Source of the DNA: Acidobacteriota bacterium
GTDB taxonomy: Bacteria > Acidobacteriota > Thermoanaerobaculia > Multivoradales > JAHEKO01
Reading direction: 5' to 3'
Assembly (NCBI GenBank): GCA_024638355.1
Contig: JAHEKO010000171.1
Span: forward strand, 1-7,704
Length of the DNA stretch: 7,704 bases
Part shown: piece by piece, positions 1 through 6,900 of the stretch
How positions within the stretch are numbered: the stretch's first letter is position 1
Layout of the letters: the number at the start of each line of letters is the position of its first letter
Position numbers and translations under genes: made by a program
Notes under the pieces: model-generated
Databases searched by the model: none
The model's input: the letters and a program-made list of their open reading frames with translations, nothing else
Told to the model about the DNA's origin: nothing

Positions 1-329
1 ACGGCGTCGAGCTCGGCGGCGGCTCGATTCGTATTCACGAGCCCGAGATGCAGAGCCGGGTCTTCGAGCTGCTCGGCATCGGATCGGAAGAGGCCGAGTC
101 GCGCTTCGGCCACCTGCTCGATGCCCTCCGCTTCGGCGCGCCGCCGCACGGCGGCATCGCCCTCGGTCTCGACCGCCTGGTCATGCTGATGGCGGGGGCC
201 GACTCCCTGCGCGACGTCATCGCCTTCCCCAAGACGACGTCGGCGGCGAGCCTGATGACCGGCGCGCCGTCCAAGGTCGAAGATGAGCAGCTGGCCGAGC
301 TCGGCATCCGGATCGAGGGTGACGGCTAG
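1..329 (+). CDS. aspS: Aspartyl-tRNA synthetase, C-terminal fragment
   Basis: This is the last 108 codons of a class II aminoacyl-tRNA synthetase that charges tRNA-Asp (or tRNA-Asp/Asn in species lacking AsnRS) in the cytoplasm. The frame is open from base 3 and its 5' part lies outside the window. Near the left edge is [10 protein letters not shown], typical of bacterial AspRS. It is followed by [20 protein letters not shown], which contains class II motif 3 with the ATP-binding arginine of LGLDR, and by [11 protein letters not shown], a signature of the bacterial AspRS C-terminus. The reading frame ends at TAG 327-329, inside the start of aroB, so the two genes are probably co-transcribed. 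The fragment does not show whether the enzyme is discriminating or non-discriminating, because the anticodon-binding domain is missing. Identification is secure. Confidence 0.96.
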   Translation, partial: GVELGGGSIRIHEPEMQSRVFELLGIGSEEAESRFGHLLDALRFGAPPHGGIALGLDRLVMLMAGADSLRDVIAFPKTTSAASLMTGAPSKVEDEQLAELGIRIEGDG

Positions 330-1413
330 GCTCGAGCTGCGGCACCCGGCCGGCCGCACCACGATTCGCGTGGGCGCCGGCGCCCTCGACGAGCCGGCCC
401 CGGAGGTCGCCGCGGCGATCGGCGGCAAGCTCGTCTTTCTGGTCACCTCGCCTGCGGTCGCGGGTTTGCACGCCGGCCGCCTGGCGGCGCTCGAAGCCCG
501 GGCGCGCGAGTGGCGCCGGCTCGACGTGCCCGATGGCGAGGAGGCCAAGCGGCTGGAGGTGGCGCAAGAGCTCTGGCGCGAGATGCTCGAGGCCGGCGGC
601 AAGCGCGACAGCTCGGTCGTGGCCTTCGGCGGAGGCACCGTGGGCGATCTCGCCGGCTTCGTCGCCGCCGGCTTCCTGCGCGGCATCGACTACGTGCAGG
701 TGCCGACCACCCTGCTGGCCCAGGTGGATGCCTCGGTCGGCGGCAAGACGGCGGTCAACCTCCCCGAGGCCAAGAACAGCGTCGGCTTCTTTCACCACCC
801 GGCGGGCGTGATCTGCGACACCTCGCTGCTCGCGACGCTCGAACCGGCGGAGCTGCGCTCGGGACTGTTCGAGGTGGTGAAGATCGGAGCGATCCAGCAA
901 CCGGCGCTGCTCGACGCGGTGGCGGAGAGCCTGCCGCGGCTCCTCGAGGGCGACGCCGGCGCTCTGGCGCCGATCGTGGCGGCGGCCGTCGCCGCCAAGA
1001 TCGAGGTGGTCGAAGCCGATCCCTCCGAGTCCGACCGGCGGCGCCTGCTCAACTTCGGGCACACCCTGGGCCACGCCCTGGAGTCGGTCTTCGGTTACCG
1101 GGGACTGCGCCACGGCGAGGCGGTGGGCTACGGCATGCTCTTCGCTCTGCGGCTGGCGGAGCGGCGAGGACTCGACGCGGCGGCGGCCCGCCGGGTGCGC
1201 GAGCTGATCCGGCGCATCGGCTTGCCGCCCTTGGGCGATTTCGCGATCGACGAGCTCCTCGAGCGGACGGCGCGCGACAAGAAGGCGCGCGAGACGGGGC
1301 TGGCGTGGGTCTACCCGCGAGCGCTCGGAGACGGGCGGATCGATGCCGCGATCGATCCCGCGGAGATCCGGGCGACGCTCGCGGAGTTCGCCGCCGATCC
1401 CTGGGCCGGTTAG
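319..1413 (+). CDS. aroB: 3-dehydroquinate synthase
   Basis: AroB converts DAHP to 3-dehydroquinate, the second step of the shikimate pathway, using NAD+ and a divalent metal (usually Zn2+ or Co2+). With the chosen GTG start the protein has 364 residues, the usual family length. Visible motifs are PDGEEAK (71-77), the NAD-binding [12 protein letters not shown] (103-114), [19 protein letters not shown] (129-147) and the AKN triplet (151-153). The expected metal ligands are E185 (in GLFEVVK), H248 (in [11 protein letters not shown]) and H265 (in LRHGEAVG), so it should be active. GTG 319 is preferred because the next residues (TARLELRHP) begin the fold. An ATG at 283 would add 12 residues and overlap aspS by 47 bases. 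The GTG start overlaps aspS by 11 bases and has only a GAGG-like stretch directly against it, so initiation probably depends on translation of aspS. The exact start is less certain than the identity. Confidence 0.95.
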   Translation: MTARLELRHPAGRTTIRVGAGALDEPAPEVAAAIGGKLVFLVTSPAVAGLHAGRLAALEARAREWRRLDVPDGEEAKRLEVAQELWREMLEAGGKRDSSVVAFGGGTVGDLAGFVAAGFLRGIDYVQVPTTLLAQVDASVGGKTAVNLPEAKNSVGFFHHPAGVICDTSLLATLEPAELRSGLFEVVKIGAIQQPALLDAVAESLPRLLEGDAGALAPIVAAAVAAKIEVVEADPSESDRRRLLNFGHTLGHALESVFGYRGLRHGEAVGYGMLFALRLAERRGLDAAAARRVRELIRRIGLPPLGDFAIDELLERTARDKKARETGLAWVYPRALGDGRIDAAIDPAEIRATLAEFAADPWAG

Positions 1414-1420
1414 ACGGCCC
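1403..1420 (+). terminator. Small hairpin around the aroB stop codon (weak terminator candidate)
   Basis: GGGCCG (1403-1408) and CGGCCC (1415-1420) are perfect 6-base inverted repeats with a 6-base loop that contains the aroB TAG stop. A pyrimidine-rich stretch (about 1430-1444) follows after ten bases, but there is no proper T-run, so this is at best a weak or Rho-assisted terminator. A short GC palindrome can also arise by chance at this base composition. Confidence 0.25.
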
Positions 1421-1486
1421 GCGGAGGCGTTCGTCCTTTCTCCCGGCAGAGCGAAATACACAACAGGAAGCCCGGCGGCATTCGTC

Positions 1487-1492
1487 TATATT
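1487..1492 (+). promoter_or_regulatory. Possible -10 element upstream of the HD-GYP gene
   Basis: The 89 bases between aroB and the HD-GYP gene are visibly less GC-rich than their surroundings and contain TATATT, 10 bases before ATG 1503. No convincing -35 hexamer lies 16-18 bases upstream (the bases there are CAGGAA). If this -10 is used, transcription would begin about 3-5 bases before the ATG and give a nearly leaderless mRNA. That would fit the lack of a good Shine-Dalgarno sequence (only GAGAG close to the ATG). The call is tentative. Confidence 0.25.
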
Positions 1493-1502
1493 CGCGAGAG
1501 CC

Positions 1503-3314
1503 ATGTCGCGCCTCGCCGAGGCTTTCACCGGGTGGAAGCTCCGCAACATCCTCTTTCTCTTGTTGCTGTTGACGGGGATCGTGCCGCTCGCCATCAGCGG
1601 CGTTCTCCTGGTTGGCCAGAATCGAGAGATCGTCGAGACGCAGGAGAAGAGCTATCTGGCCCGCTCGGCCCGCTTCCTGTCGGTCGAGCTGAACGATCAT
1701 CTGGTCGAGGCGCGCCGCAACCTCGAGCAGCTCGGGCGCCTCGTTCTGGCGCTGGCGAGCCGCGCGGACGGCCAGGTGGTGACGGCGGAGACCCTGCAGA
1801 GCGGCTATCTGGGTCAGGGGACCCCCGAGGGCCGTTGGCTCGAGTCCTACCTCGCGAGCTATATCGGCGAGGGGCCGGGCTGGAGCGGACTTCGCGTTCT
1901 CGATCACGAGGGGCGGGGTCCCTATTCGCGGCCGAAGGAGCTCGATCCCCTCCTGATCGAGGCGCTCGGCTCCACCTTCGAGAAGGCCTTCGCCGCCGAG
2001 ACCTCGGTCTGGGCGCTGGTCAACGTCGAAGGGAGGCAGCTCCCCTTCGCCGTGCTCACCGCTCCGGTGTCGAGCGTCGGCTACGAGGGCCGGATCTTCG
2101 TTCAGGGAGTCTTCGAGGTCGAGCCGCTGGCGAGCGCCTTCGAAGGCGAGGCGCTGGGCGATCTGGCGGTCTTTCTGGTCGATGACGAAGGGCGGGTGCT
2201 GTGGGATCGGGGCGCCGACGACGAGACCGTGGCCGCCGTCTCGGCCTCGCAGCTGGTGGCGGACTTCGTCGAGTTCCCGCTCAACCTGACCGCCGAGTAC
2301 GACCTGCCCATCCGGGGTGATACCACCCGGATGGTCGCGCGCATCAGCCCGATCGACGAGTCGGCGTGGGGCGTGGTGCTGCACAAGCCGGTCTCCACGG
2401 CCTTCCGCGCAGTCGAGAAGATGATCTTCAACACCGCCATCTCCAGTGCCGTTGTCGTGGTTCTGGCGCTCATCGTCGCCGGTCTGGCGGCGCGCCACAT
2501 CAGCAGACCGATCTCGCGCCTGGCCGAGAGCACCAAGGAGATCGCCGCCGGCAACTTCACCAAGCAGATCGAGGCGAAGGGGCCGGGCGCGGAGATCGGC
2601 GAGCTGGCCGACGATTTCAACCGGATGAGCTCTCAGCTCCAGCGGCACGTGCTGCAGCTCGAGCGCGCCGCCCAGGCCAACCGCGAGCTCTTCATCGGCT
2701 CGATGCGGGCGTTCGTGGCCGCGGTCGACGCCAAGGACCCCTACACCCGCGGCCACTCCGAGCGGGTGGCGGCCCACAGCCGCACCATCGCGAGATACCT
2801 CGGGGTCTCCGCGGAGGCGCAGCACCGGATCTGGGTAGGCGCGCTGCTGCACGACGTCGGCAAGATCGGGATCGAGGACTCGATCCTGAAGAAGGGCGGC
2901 GTTCTCTCTTCGGAAGAGTACGAGCAGATGAAGCTCCACCCAGCGATCGGCGCCGAGATCCTCAGCCGCATCGAACAGCTGCGGGAGATGATCCCGGCCA
3001 TTCGTTGGCACCACGAGGCGTGGAACGGCCAGGGCTACCCCGACGGCCGCAAGGGCGAGCAGATCCCGCTGATGGCACGGATCGTGGCGGTCGCCGATAC
3101 CTTCGACGCGATCACCACCAGCCGGCCCTACCAGCGCGCGTACGAGGTAGAGTTCGCCCTCGAGACGATTCGCAAGCTCGCCGGGACGCGATTCGACGCC
3201 AAGGTCGTGACCGCGTTTCTGCGAGCGGTCGAAGCGGGCGAGGTTCAGCTGCGGCGCGAGTCCGAGCCGCCGGGCCGGCGCACCGAGCGAGCGGCGGCAG
3301 GCATCGCGACGTAG
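1503..3314 (+). CDS. Membrane receptor with Cache-like sensor, HAMP and HD-GYP c-di-GMP phosphodiesterase
   Basis: This 603-residue inner-membrane signalling protein is predicted to hydrolyse cyclic di-GMP in response to a periplasmic signal. Domains in order: cytoplasmic N-terminus; TM1 about 16-38 (a run of Leu/Ile/Val); periplasmic region about 39-305 that looks like a double Cache sensor, with two 'strand-D-x-EGR' hairpins (LRVLDHEGR 130-138, VFLVDDEGRVLWD 223-235); TM2 about 308-330; HAMP about 331-383; a short coiled linker; and HD-GYP about 395-580. The HD-GYP domain has every expected metal/catalytic motif: H418 (GHSERVA), H450-D451 (HDVGKIGI), H479 (HPAIG), H503-H504-E505 (RWHHEAWNGQGYPDG, containing GYP) and D532/D535 (ADTFDAITTSRPY). 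The family consensus HHERxDGxGYP appears here as HHEAWNGQGYP, a mild variant. ATG 1503 is chosen because the preceding codons are the out-of-frame aroB region and TM1 follows at once. The neighbours do not reveal the ligand. Confidence 0.9.
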   Translation: MSRLAEAFTGWKLRNILFLLLLLTGIVPLAISGVLLVGQNREIVETQEKSYLARSARFLSVELNDHLVEARRNLEQLGRLVLALASRADGQVVTAETLQSGYLGQGTPEGRWLESYLASYIGEGPGWSGLRVLDHEGRGPYSRPKELDPLLIEALGSTFEKAFAAETSVWALVNVEGRQLPFAVLTAPVSSVGYEGRIFVQGVFEVEPLASAFEGEALGDLAVFLVDDEGRVLWDRGADDETVAAVSASQLVADFVEFPLNLTAEYDLPIRGDTTRMVARISPIDESAWGVVLHKPVSTAFRAVEKMIFNTAISSAVVVVLALIVAGLAARHISRPISRLAESTKEIAAGNFTKQIEAKGPGAEIGELADDFNRMSSQLQRHVLQLERAAQANRELFIGSMRAFVAAVDAKDPYTRGHSERVAAHSRTIARYLGVSAEAQHRIWVGALLHDVGKIGIEDSILKKGGVLSSEEYEQMKLHPAIGAEILSRIEQLREMIPAIRWHHEAWNGQGYPDGRKGEQIPLMARIVAVADTFDAITTSRPYQRAYEVEFALETIRKLAGTRFDAKVVTAFLRAVEAGEVQLRRESEPPGRRTERAAAGIAT

Positions 3315-3343
3315 GATGAGCAGGCCCGCGTCCAGCGGCCTCC

Positions 3344-3721
3344 ATGCCCTACCAGTACATCCTCGCCAATCTGCTCGCCGACGTCGATGAAGCGCTCGGC
3401 GTCGTCTTCGTCGACGAGGAGGGAGAGACCGTCGACATCGCGGCCCGGCAGGTGGCGGGCATCGATCTACGGCTGACCGCGGCCTACCTGGGCATCTACG
3501 CCCAACGTGTGGTATCTCTCACCCTTGAGCACAAGCTCGGGCCGCCGAGCCTGCTGTTCATCGAGCGCCGGGGTCTGACTATCCTGGCGAGCACTCTCTC
3601 CGGCGGCTACTGCGTCGGCGTGGTGCAGGGCTCGAGCCGCGCGGTCGGCCGCACGATTCATTGCCTGCGCAAAGCGGCCGCCGACCTCGACCGCGAAGTC
3701 CTGAGTGAAATCGACGAATGA
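3344..3721 (+). CDS. Roadblock/LC7-domain protein
   Basis: This small cytoplasmic protein of 125 residues looks like a single roadblock/LC7 (MglB-like) domain. The pattern is an N-terminal helix (YILANLLADVDEAL), a strand pair with 'VVFVDEEGETVDIAA' (about 20-34), a long central helix (DLRLTAAYLGIYAQRV), two strands with 'PPSLLFIERRGLTILA' and 'GGYCVGVVQG', and a C-terminal helix (VGRTIHCLRKAAADLDREV). Roadblock proteins usually form dimers and act as scaffolds or GTPase-activating partners of small Ras-like GTPases such as MglA. No MglA-type gene lies in this window. The gene begins 30 bases after the HD-GYP gene, without a clear Shine-Dalgarno site (upstream bases include CCTCC, not GGAGG). 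Its stop overlaps the ftsY start in an ATGA. The family call rests on the fold pattern and length; sequence identity to named members may be low. Confidence 0.72.
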   Translation: MPYQYILANLLADVDEALGVVFVDEEGETVDIAARQVAGIDLRLTAAYLGIYAQRVVSLTLEHKLGPPSLLFIERRGLTILASTLSGGYCVGVVQGSSRAVGRTIHCLRKAAADLDREVLSEIDE

Positions 3722-4707
3722 CGACCGACAAGACCCTCGAGCCGGCGCCCGAGCGCGCCCTACCCGAACCCGAGCGCCGCGGCTTCTGGAAGAAGCTCCG
3801 CCGCGGCCTGCGGATGACCCACACCGAGATCTTCGATCGTTTCGATGCCGCCGTGAGCGGCAAGACGATGGTCGACGAGGAGGTCATCGAGTACCTCGAA
3901 GAGAGCCTCATCGCCGCCGACCTCGGCGTCGAGACGTCGCTCGAGTTGATCGAGCGTCTGCGCGGCGGAGTGCGACCGAGCGAGGCGCTCGACGTTCTCC
4001 GGCTGCGAGAGCGCCTGGTCGACGAGATGGCGGTGCTGCTGCTCGACGTGCCCCAGCCGCGACCGCGCGGCGAGGCGCCGCTGGTCACCCTGCTGGTGGG
4101 CGTCAACGGTACGGGCAAGACGACGTCGGCGGCCAAGCTCGCCCGTCTGTCGCTCGACCGCGGCGAGCGTGTCCTGCTGGCGGCGGCCGACACCTTCCGC
4201 GCCGCGGCCATCGAGCAGCTCGCGCTCTGGGGCGAGCGCCTGGGGGTCGACGTCATCCGTCAGCAGGCGGGTGGCGATCCGGCCGCGGTGGTGTTCGACG
4301 CGCTCAAGGCGGGAAGGGCGCGCAAGACGGATCACCTGATCGTCGACACCGCCGGCCGGCTCCACAACAAGGAGCATCTGATGGCCGAGCTGGCCAAGAT
4401 CAAGCGCGTCCTCGACCGGGAAGGCGAGGGCTGGGAGCAGCGGACGGTGCTGGTGATCGACGCCACGACGGGCCAGAACGCCGTCATCCAGGCACGAGAG
4501 TTCACCCGTATCGTCGACGTCGACGGCGTCGTCCTGGCCAAGATCGACGGCACCGCCAAGGGCGGCGTCGCGGTGGCGATCGCCCGTGACCTGCGGCTGC
4601 CCATCCTCCATCTGGGCGTGGGGGAGAGTCCGGGGGACCTGGTCGACTTTCGGCCGCGGGAGTTCGCGGCGGCCCTCCTCGGGCCACCCGGCGTCGCGGC
4701 CGGGTGA
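3718..4707 (+). CDS. ftsY: Signal recognition particle receptor GTPase FtsY
   Basis: FtsY is the membrane-associated SRP receptor. It pairs with Ffh through their NG domains and delivers ribosome-nascent chain complexes to the Sec translocon. The protein has 329 residues, a compact form without the long acidic A domain of E. coli FtsY. Residues 21-35 (RGFWKKLRRGLRMTH) match the amphipathic membrane-binding helix that precedes the N domain, which runs to about 110. G-domain motifs: G1 GVNGTGKTT (128-136), G2/insertion region DTFRAAAIEQL (158-168), G3 DTAGR (210-214), G4 AKIDGTAKGG (274-283) and G5 GVGE (300-303). The usual G4 is TKLD; here it is AKID, with the base-contacting K275 and D277 kept. 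The gene starts in an ATGA overlap with the roadblock gene and ends in a GTGA overlap with the next gene, so the three are probably translated in a coupled manner. Identity is secure. Confidence 0.96.
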   Translation: MTTDKTLEPAPERALPEPERRGFWKKLRRGLRMTHTEIFDRFDAAVSGKTMVDEEVIEYLEESLIAADLGVETSLELIERLRGGVRPSEALDVLRLRERLVDEMAVLLLDVPQPRPRGEAPLVTLLVGVNGTGKTTSAAKLARLSLDRGERVLLAAADTFRAAAIEQLALWGERLGVDVIRQQAGGDPAAVVFDALKAGRARKTDHLIVDTAGRLHNKEHLMAELAKIKRVLDREGEGWEQRTVLVIDATTGQNAVIQAREFTRIVDVDGVVLAKIDGTAKGGVAVAIARDLRLPILHLGVGESPGDLVDFRPREFAAALLGPPGVAAG

Positions 4708-5687
4708 GGGCGGCCGTGTCGGTCTCGCTCGAGAGCTTTCGCCCCGGTCCCGAGCGGTTGTGGATCCGCCACCGGCCGCGCAACTGGCCTGGCGCCCAAG
4801 ATCTGTGGACCGACTGGGCCCGCGGCGCTCCCGGGGCGGTGGGCCGCGCCGGCTCCGAGATACCGCGCACCCTCGAGCGGGCGGTGACCGACGTGGTCTA
4901 TCTGCCGCCGACGGAGCCGGAGCTCGAGCCGGCCCGGCGGGACCTGGCGGCCGCTTGCGTCGGCGCGGGGGCGGCGGTGGTGATCCAGCGACGGCCCGGC
5001 CACGAGGCTGCACCGGTCTCCGGAGCCGTCGACCTGTGGGACCTCTTGCCCACCCTCCTCGGCCCCGGGCGGGCGGAAGGCTGGCGGGTGGGGGAGGGCG
5101 CGGCCTGCGTCTGGCCGTTGATTGCCGGCGTCACCGACGGAGACGAGCTGATCGAGGCAGGCCTGGCCCGGCTCGCGCGGGCCGGCGCCGCGGTCGTCCA
5201 GACCGTCGTTCTCGAGCTCTCGGCCCCGGTCAAGCGCCGGCTGGCCGAGAGCGGCGACGAGCGGACCTTCGATCGGCTCTTCCACGCGCCGCCCCCGTCC
5301 GAGCGGGCGTTCGCCCGGCGGGCCGCGGCACACGGTCTGGGCTCGTTCGTCGCCCGGCCGCTGCCGGCCGGCCCGCCGCGCTTGGCCTTGCGCCGCCGCT
5401 GCGCCGGCGGGCTCAGGTTGGCGGCCGACCTCTACCGGCGGCTCGGCCGCCCGGAGCCGGCGACCCAGAGGCTCCTCCGGGCCGCTCGCTGGATCGACCG
5501 CGAAGACCACGACCTGGCGGCCCTGGTCGACGACGGCAATCTGGCGATCGTGGATTGGCTCGACGCCGCCAGCCGCGGCGTGGTGCGCGAGCTCGTCGCC
5601 GGCCGCAGCTCGAGCCTGGTCGAGTCGCTCCTGGCGGAGTACTCCGGCCCCCGGAGGCCGGAAGAGCGGCCTACGCGACGCGCGTGA
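4704..5687 (+). CDS. Unrecognised 327-residue protein coupled to ftsY
   Basis: I do not recognise a family. The frame is clearly coding in style: very high GC at third positions and a start that overlaps the ftsY stop by 4 bases (GTGA). A second GTG at 4716 would shorten it by four residues. There is no signal peptide or membrane segment. Residues about 60-220 alternate predicted strands and helices: VVYLPP (64-69), AAVVIQRR (90-97), VDLWDLLPTLLG (109-120), CVWPLIAGVTD (135-145), AAVVQTVVLEL (162-172) and GSFVARPL (213-220). This suggests an alpha/beta, possibly barrel-like, domain. The C-terminal third (about 230-312) is mostly helical with Arg/Leu-rich segments and ends at an AEYSG motif before a low-complexity Arg/Pro tail. 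It has only three cysteines (86, 135, 233), not arranged as a metal or Fe-S cluster site. Its tail overlaps the convergent hydrolase gene by 17 bases. Coupling to ftsY hints at co-regulation but does not establish function. Confidence 0.82.
   Translation: MRAAVSVSLESFRPGPERLWIRHRPRNWPGAQDLWTDWARGAPGAVGRAGSEIPRTLERAVTDVVYLPPTEPELEPARRDLAAACVGAGAAVVIQRRPGHEAAPVSGAVDLWDLLPTLLGPGRAEGWRVGEGAACVWPLIAGVTDGDELIEAGLARLARAGAAVVQTVVLELSAPVKRRLAESGDERTFDRLFHAPPPSERAFARRAAAHGLGSFVARPLPAGPPRLALRRRCAGGLRLAADLYRRLGRPEPATQRLLRAARWIDREDHDLAALVDDGNLAIVDWLDAASRGVVRELVAGRSSSLVESLLAEYSGPRRPEERPTRRA
5642..5661. terminator. Hairpin-forming repeat at the convergent gene junction (weak)
   Basis: CTCCGG (5642-5647) and CCGGAG (5651-5656) are perfect inverted repeats with a 3-base loop. 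An alternative pairing is CCGGCC (5644-5649) with GGCCGG (5656-5661). The element lies inside the last codons of the + strand gene, about 10 bases beyond the stop of the - strand gene. There is no T-run on either side, so an intrinsic terminator is not demonstrated. It might slow polymerase or help Rho-dependent termination of the - strand transcript. Confidence 0.22.
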
Positions 5688-6900
5688 TCGCCACCTCGAT
5701 CGCCCCCTTGTTGTTGCCGTACTTCGACCCGAGGTCGTTGGCGAAGAGATAGAGATCGGCGTCTCTCGCGGCCTCGAGATCGCAGCTCTTGCCGATCCGC
5801 ACGAGCTCGTCGTCGTCGTCGCCGAGCGCTCCGACCAGCTCGAACCACTGAGCCTCGGGATGCCGGCGACGACCCTCGAAGTGCCGGATGAGGGTCTTCT
5901 TGAAGCCGCTCAGCTCGTCGGTCGACCATCCGTCCGCCTCGCACTGCATCTCCCCGTCCTGCCACCGCTGCTCGCCCGGCGTTTCGATCCGGTATGACGC
6001 TCCGGCGACCAGCCGCACGCCGGACCAGTTGTACTTGACGCCGCTGTCGACGATGCAGGTGCGCGCCTCGCCCGGCTCCAGCGTGCCGAGAAGGGCCGAC
6101 TCGTGGATCTTGTCGCCCGCGAGGACCTCGCGCCGAGGATCCCGCCGCGGGTCCTTGTTCTGGGACACGGGGGCGAAGGTGTCGACGGCGCTGTATTTCT
6201 CTTCGGCGGCCCGGGTCTGGTCGATCGGCACGCCCGCCGCTTGCGCCCTTTCCAGCATCCAGCGCAGGGCGATGTTCGATCTCGCGGTGTTTCCATTGCC
6301 CCCGCCGATGTCGCTGTGGACCCCGCGGAACCAGACCTCTTCGACGTTGTCCCGCTTGCCCTCCGGGTCGAGGCGGGTGACGTTGAAGGTCTCCCGCCGC
6401 TCGTCGAGGGCCATCGCGTGGGCGCAGTGATCGACATTCCGCGCGACCTCGTCGAAGTTCCAGCCCAGGTTGATGTCCTGGAAGTTCACGAAGGTGTCGA
6501 ACGAGAGGCCGAAGGAGCCGACGACGTCCCAGACGCCGAGGAAGCGGATTCGCGGGATCACGGTGGAGCCGTCCGCTTCGACGACTCCCTTCTTGGCGAT
6601 CCGGTTGGCGAAGTGGACCGCCAGCGCCGCACCCCGGCTGAAGCCGATGATGTCGATCTCCTTGTCGCCCCCCTTCCAGTTCTCGAGCAGGTCTTCGTAC
6701 ATCTCGCGGATCCGCGAGCGACCCCCGGCACCGAAGAGGCCTCCGAGCGTCTTGCCGAAGCTGCCGAAGCGGGTGCCGACGCCCGCCACGTACTCGACCT
6801 CGGTGCCGGTGTAGAGCTCTTGGAAGCGGACGACGTTGGTGTCCTGGGAATCGAGATCCTCGTCGTCGTTCCACGTTCCGTCAAATGCGTAGAGAGCCAT
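5671..6900 (-). CDS. DUF2235 (Tle1-like) alpha/beta-hydrolase fused to a LecA/PA-IL-like lectin domain
   Basis: This 409-residue protein appears to be a two-domain hydrolase-lectin. Residues about 1-260 form a DUF2235 alpha/beta-hydrolase: the family opening FDGTWND (6-12), nucleophile motif IIGFSRGAAL with S88, likely acid D125 in FLGVWDVVG, and likely histidine H195 in FRGVHSDIGGG. This triad layout is that of Tle1-type type VI phospholipase effectors, though many family members are uncharacterised. Residues about 285-409 resemble P. aeruginosa LecA (PA-IL): a first hairpin GVRLVAGASYRIETPG, then RRRHPEAQ (344-351) as in the LecA REHPDQ segment, VGALGDDDDELVRIG, and NDLGSKYGNNKGAIEVAI (388-405) matching the LecA calcium site D-x4-YGNN. 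No signal peptide is visible, so export would need a secretion machine, or the protein is cytoplasmic. ATG 6900 is supported by a strong AGGAG site. No type VI, immunity or vgr gene lies beside it. The hydrolase call is firm; the lectin call is good but from remembered LecA sequence. Confidence 0.88.
   Translation of the reverse strand: MALYAFDGTWNDDEDLDSQDTNVVRFQELYTGTEVEYVAGVGTRFGSFGKTLGGLFGAGGRSRIREMYEDLLENWKGGDKEIDIIGFSRGAALAVHFANRIAKKGVVEADGSTVIPRIRFLGVWDVVGSFGLSFDTFVNFQDINLGWNFDEVARNVDHCAHAMALDERRETFNVTRLDPEGKRDNVEEVWFRGVHSDIGGGNGNTARSNIALRWMLERAQAAGVPIDQTRAAEEKYSAVDTFAPVSQNKDPRRDPRREVLAGDKIHESALLGTLEPGEARTCIVDSGVKYNWSGVRLVAGASYRIETPGEQRWQDGEMQCEADGWSTDELSGFKKTLIRHFEGRRRHPEAQWFELVGALGDDDDELVRIGKSCDLEAARDADLYLFANDLGSKYGNNKGAIEVAITRVA

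Noticed and set aside
217..1461. Long - strand open frame (414 codons) opposite aroB
   Set aside because: The translation is low-complexity, rich in Arg/Gly/Asp/His and without any domain. Long antisense frames are expected when codon third positions are almost all G or C, and aroB on the + strand is unambiguous.
510..1502. Upstream extension of the HD-GYP frame through aroB
   Set aside because: The frame is open but encodes an Arg/Ala/Gly-rich out-of-frame reading of aroB. The real protein begins at ATG 1503, just before its first membrane helix.
1410..3014. Long - strand open frame (534 codons) opposite the HD-GYP gene
   Set aside because: It mirrors a securely identified gene, starts inside it, and has no recognisable motif. 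It is a GC-composition shadow.
3760..5510. Two overlapping long - strand frames opposite ftsY and the unknown gene
   Set aside because: No domain, biased composition, and they lie opposite ftsY, whose GTPase motifs are complete. Treated as shadows.
5432..6874. 480-codon - strand frame in a different register from the hydrolase-lectin
   Set aside because: It is the Arg/Gly-rich alternative reading of the same strand; the 409-residue frame carries the GFSRGA and YGNN motifs and the strong RBS.
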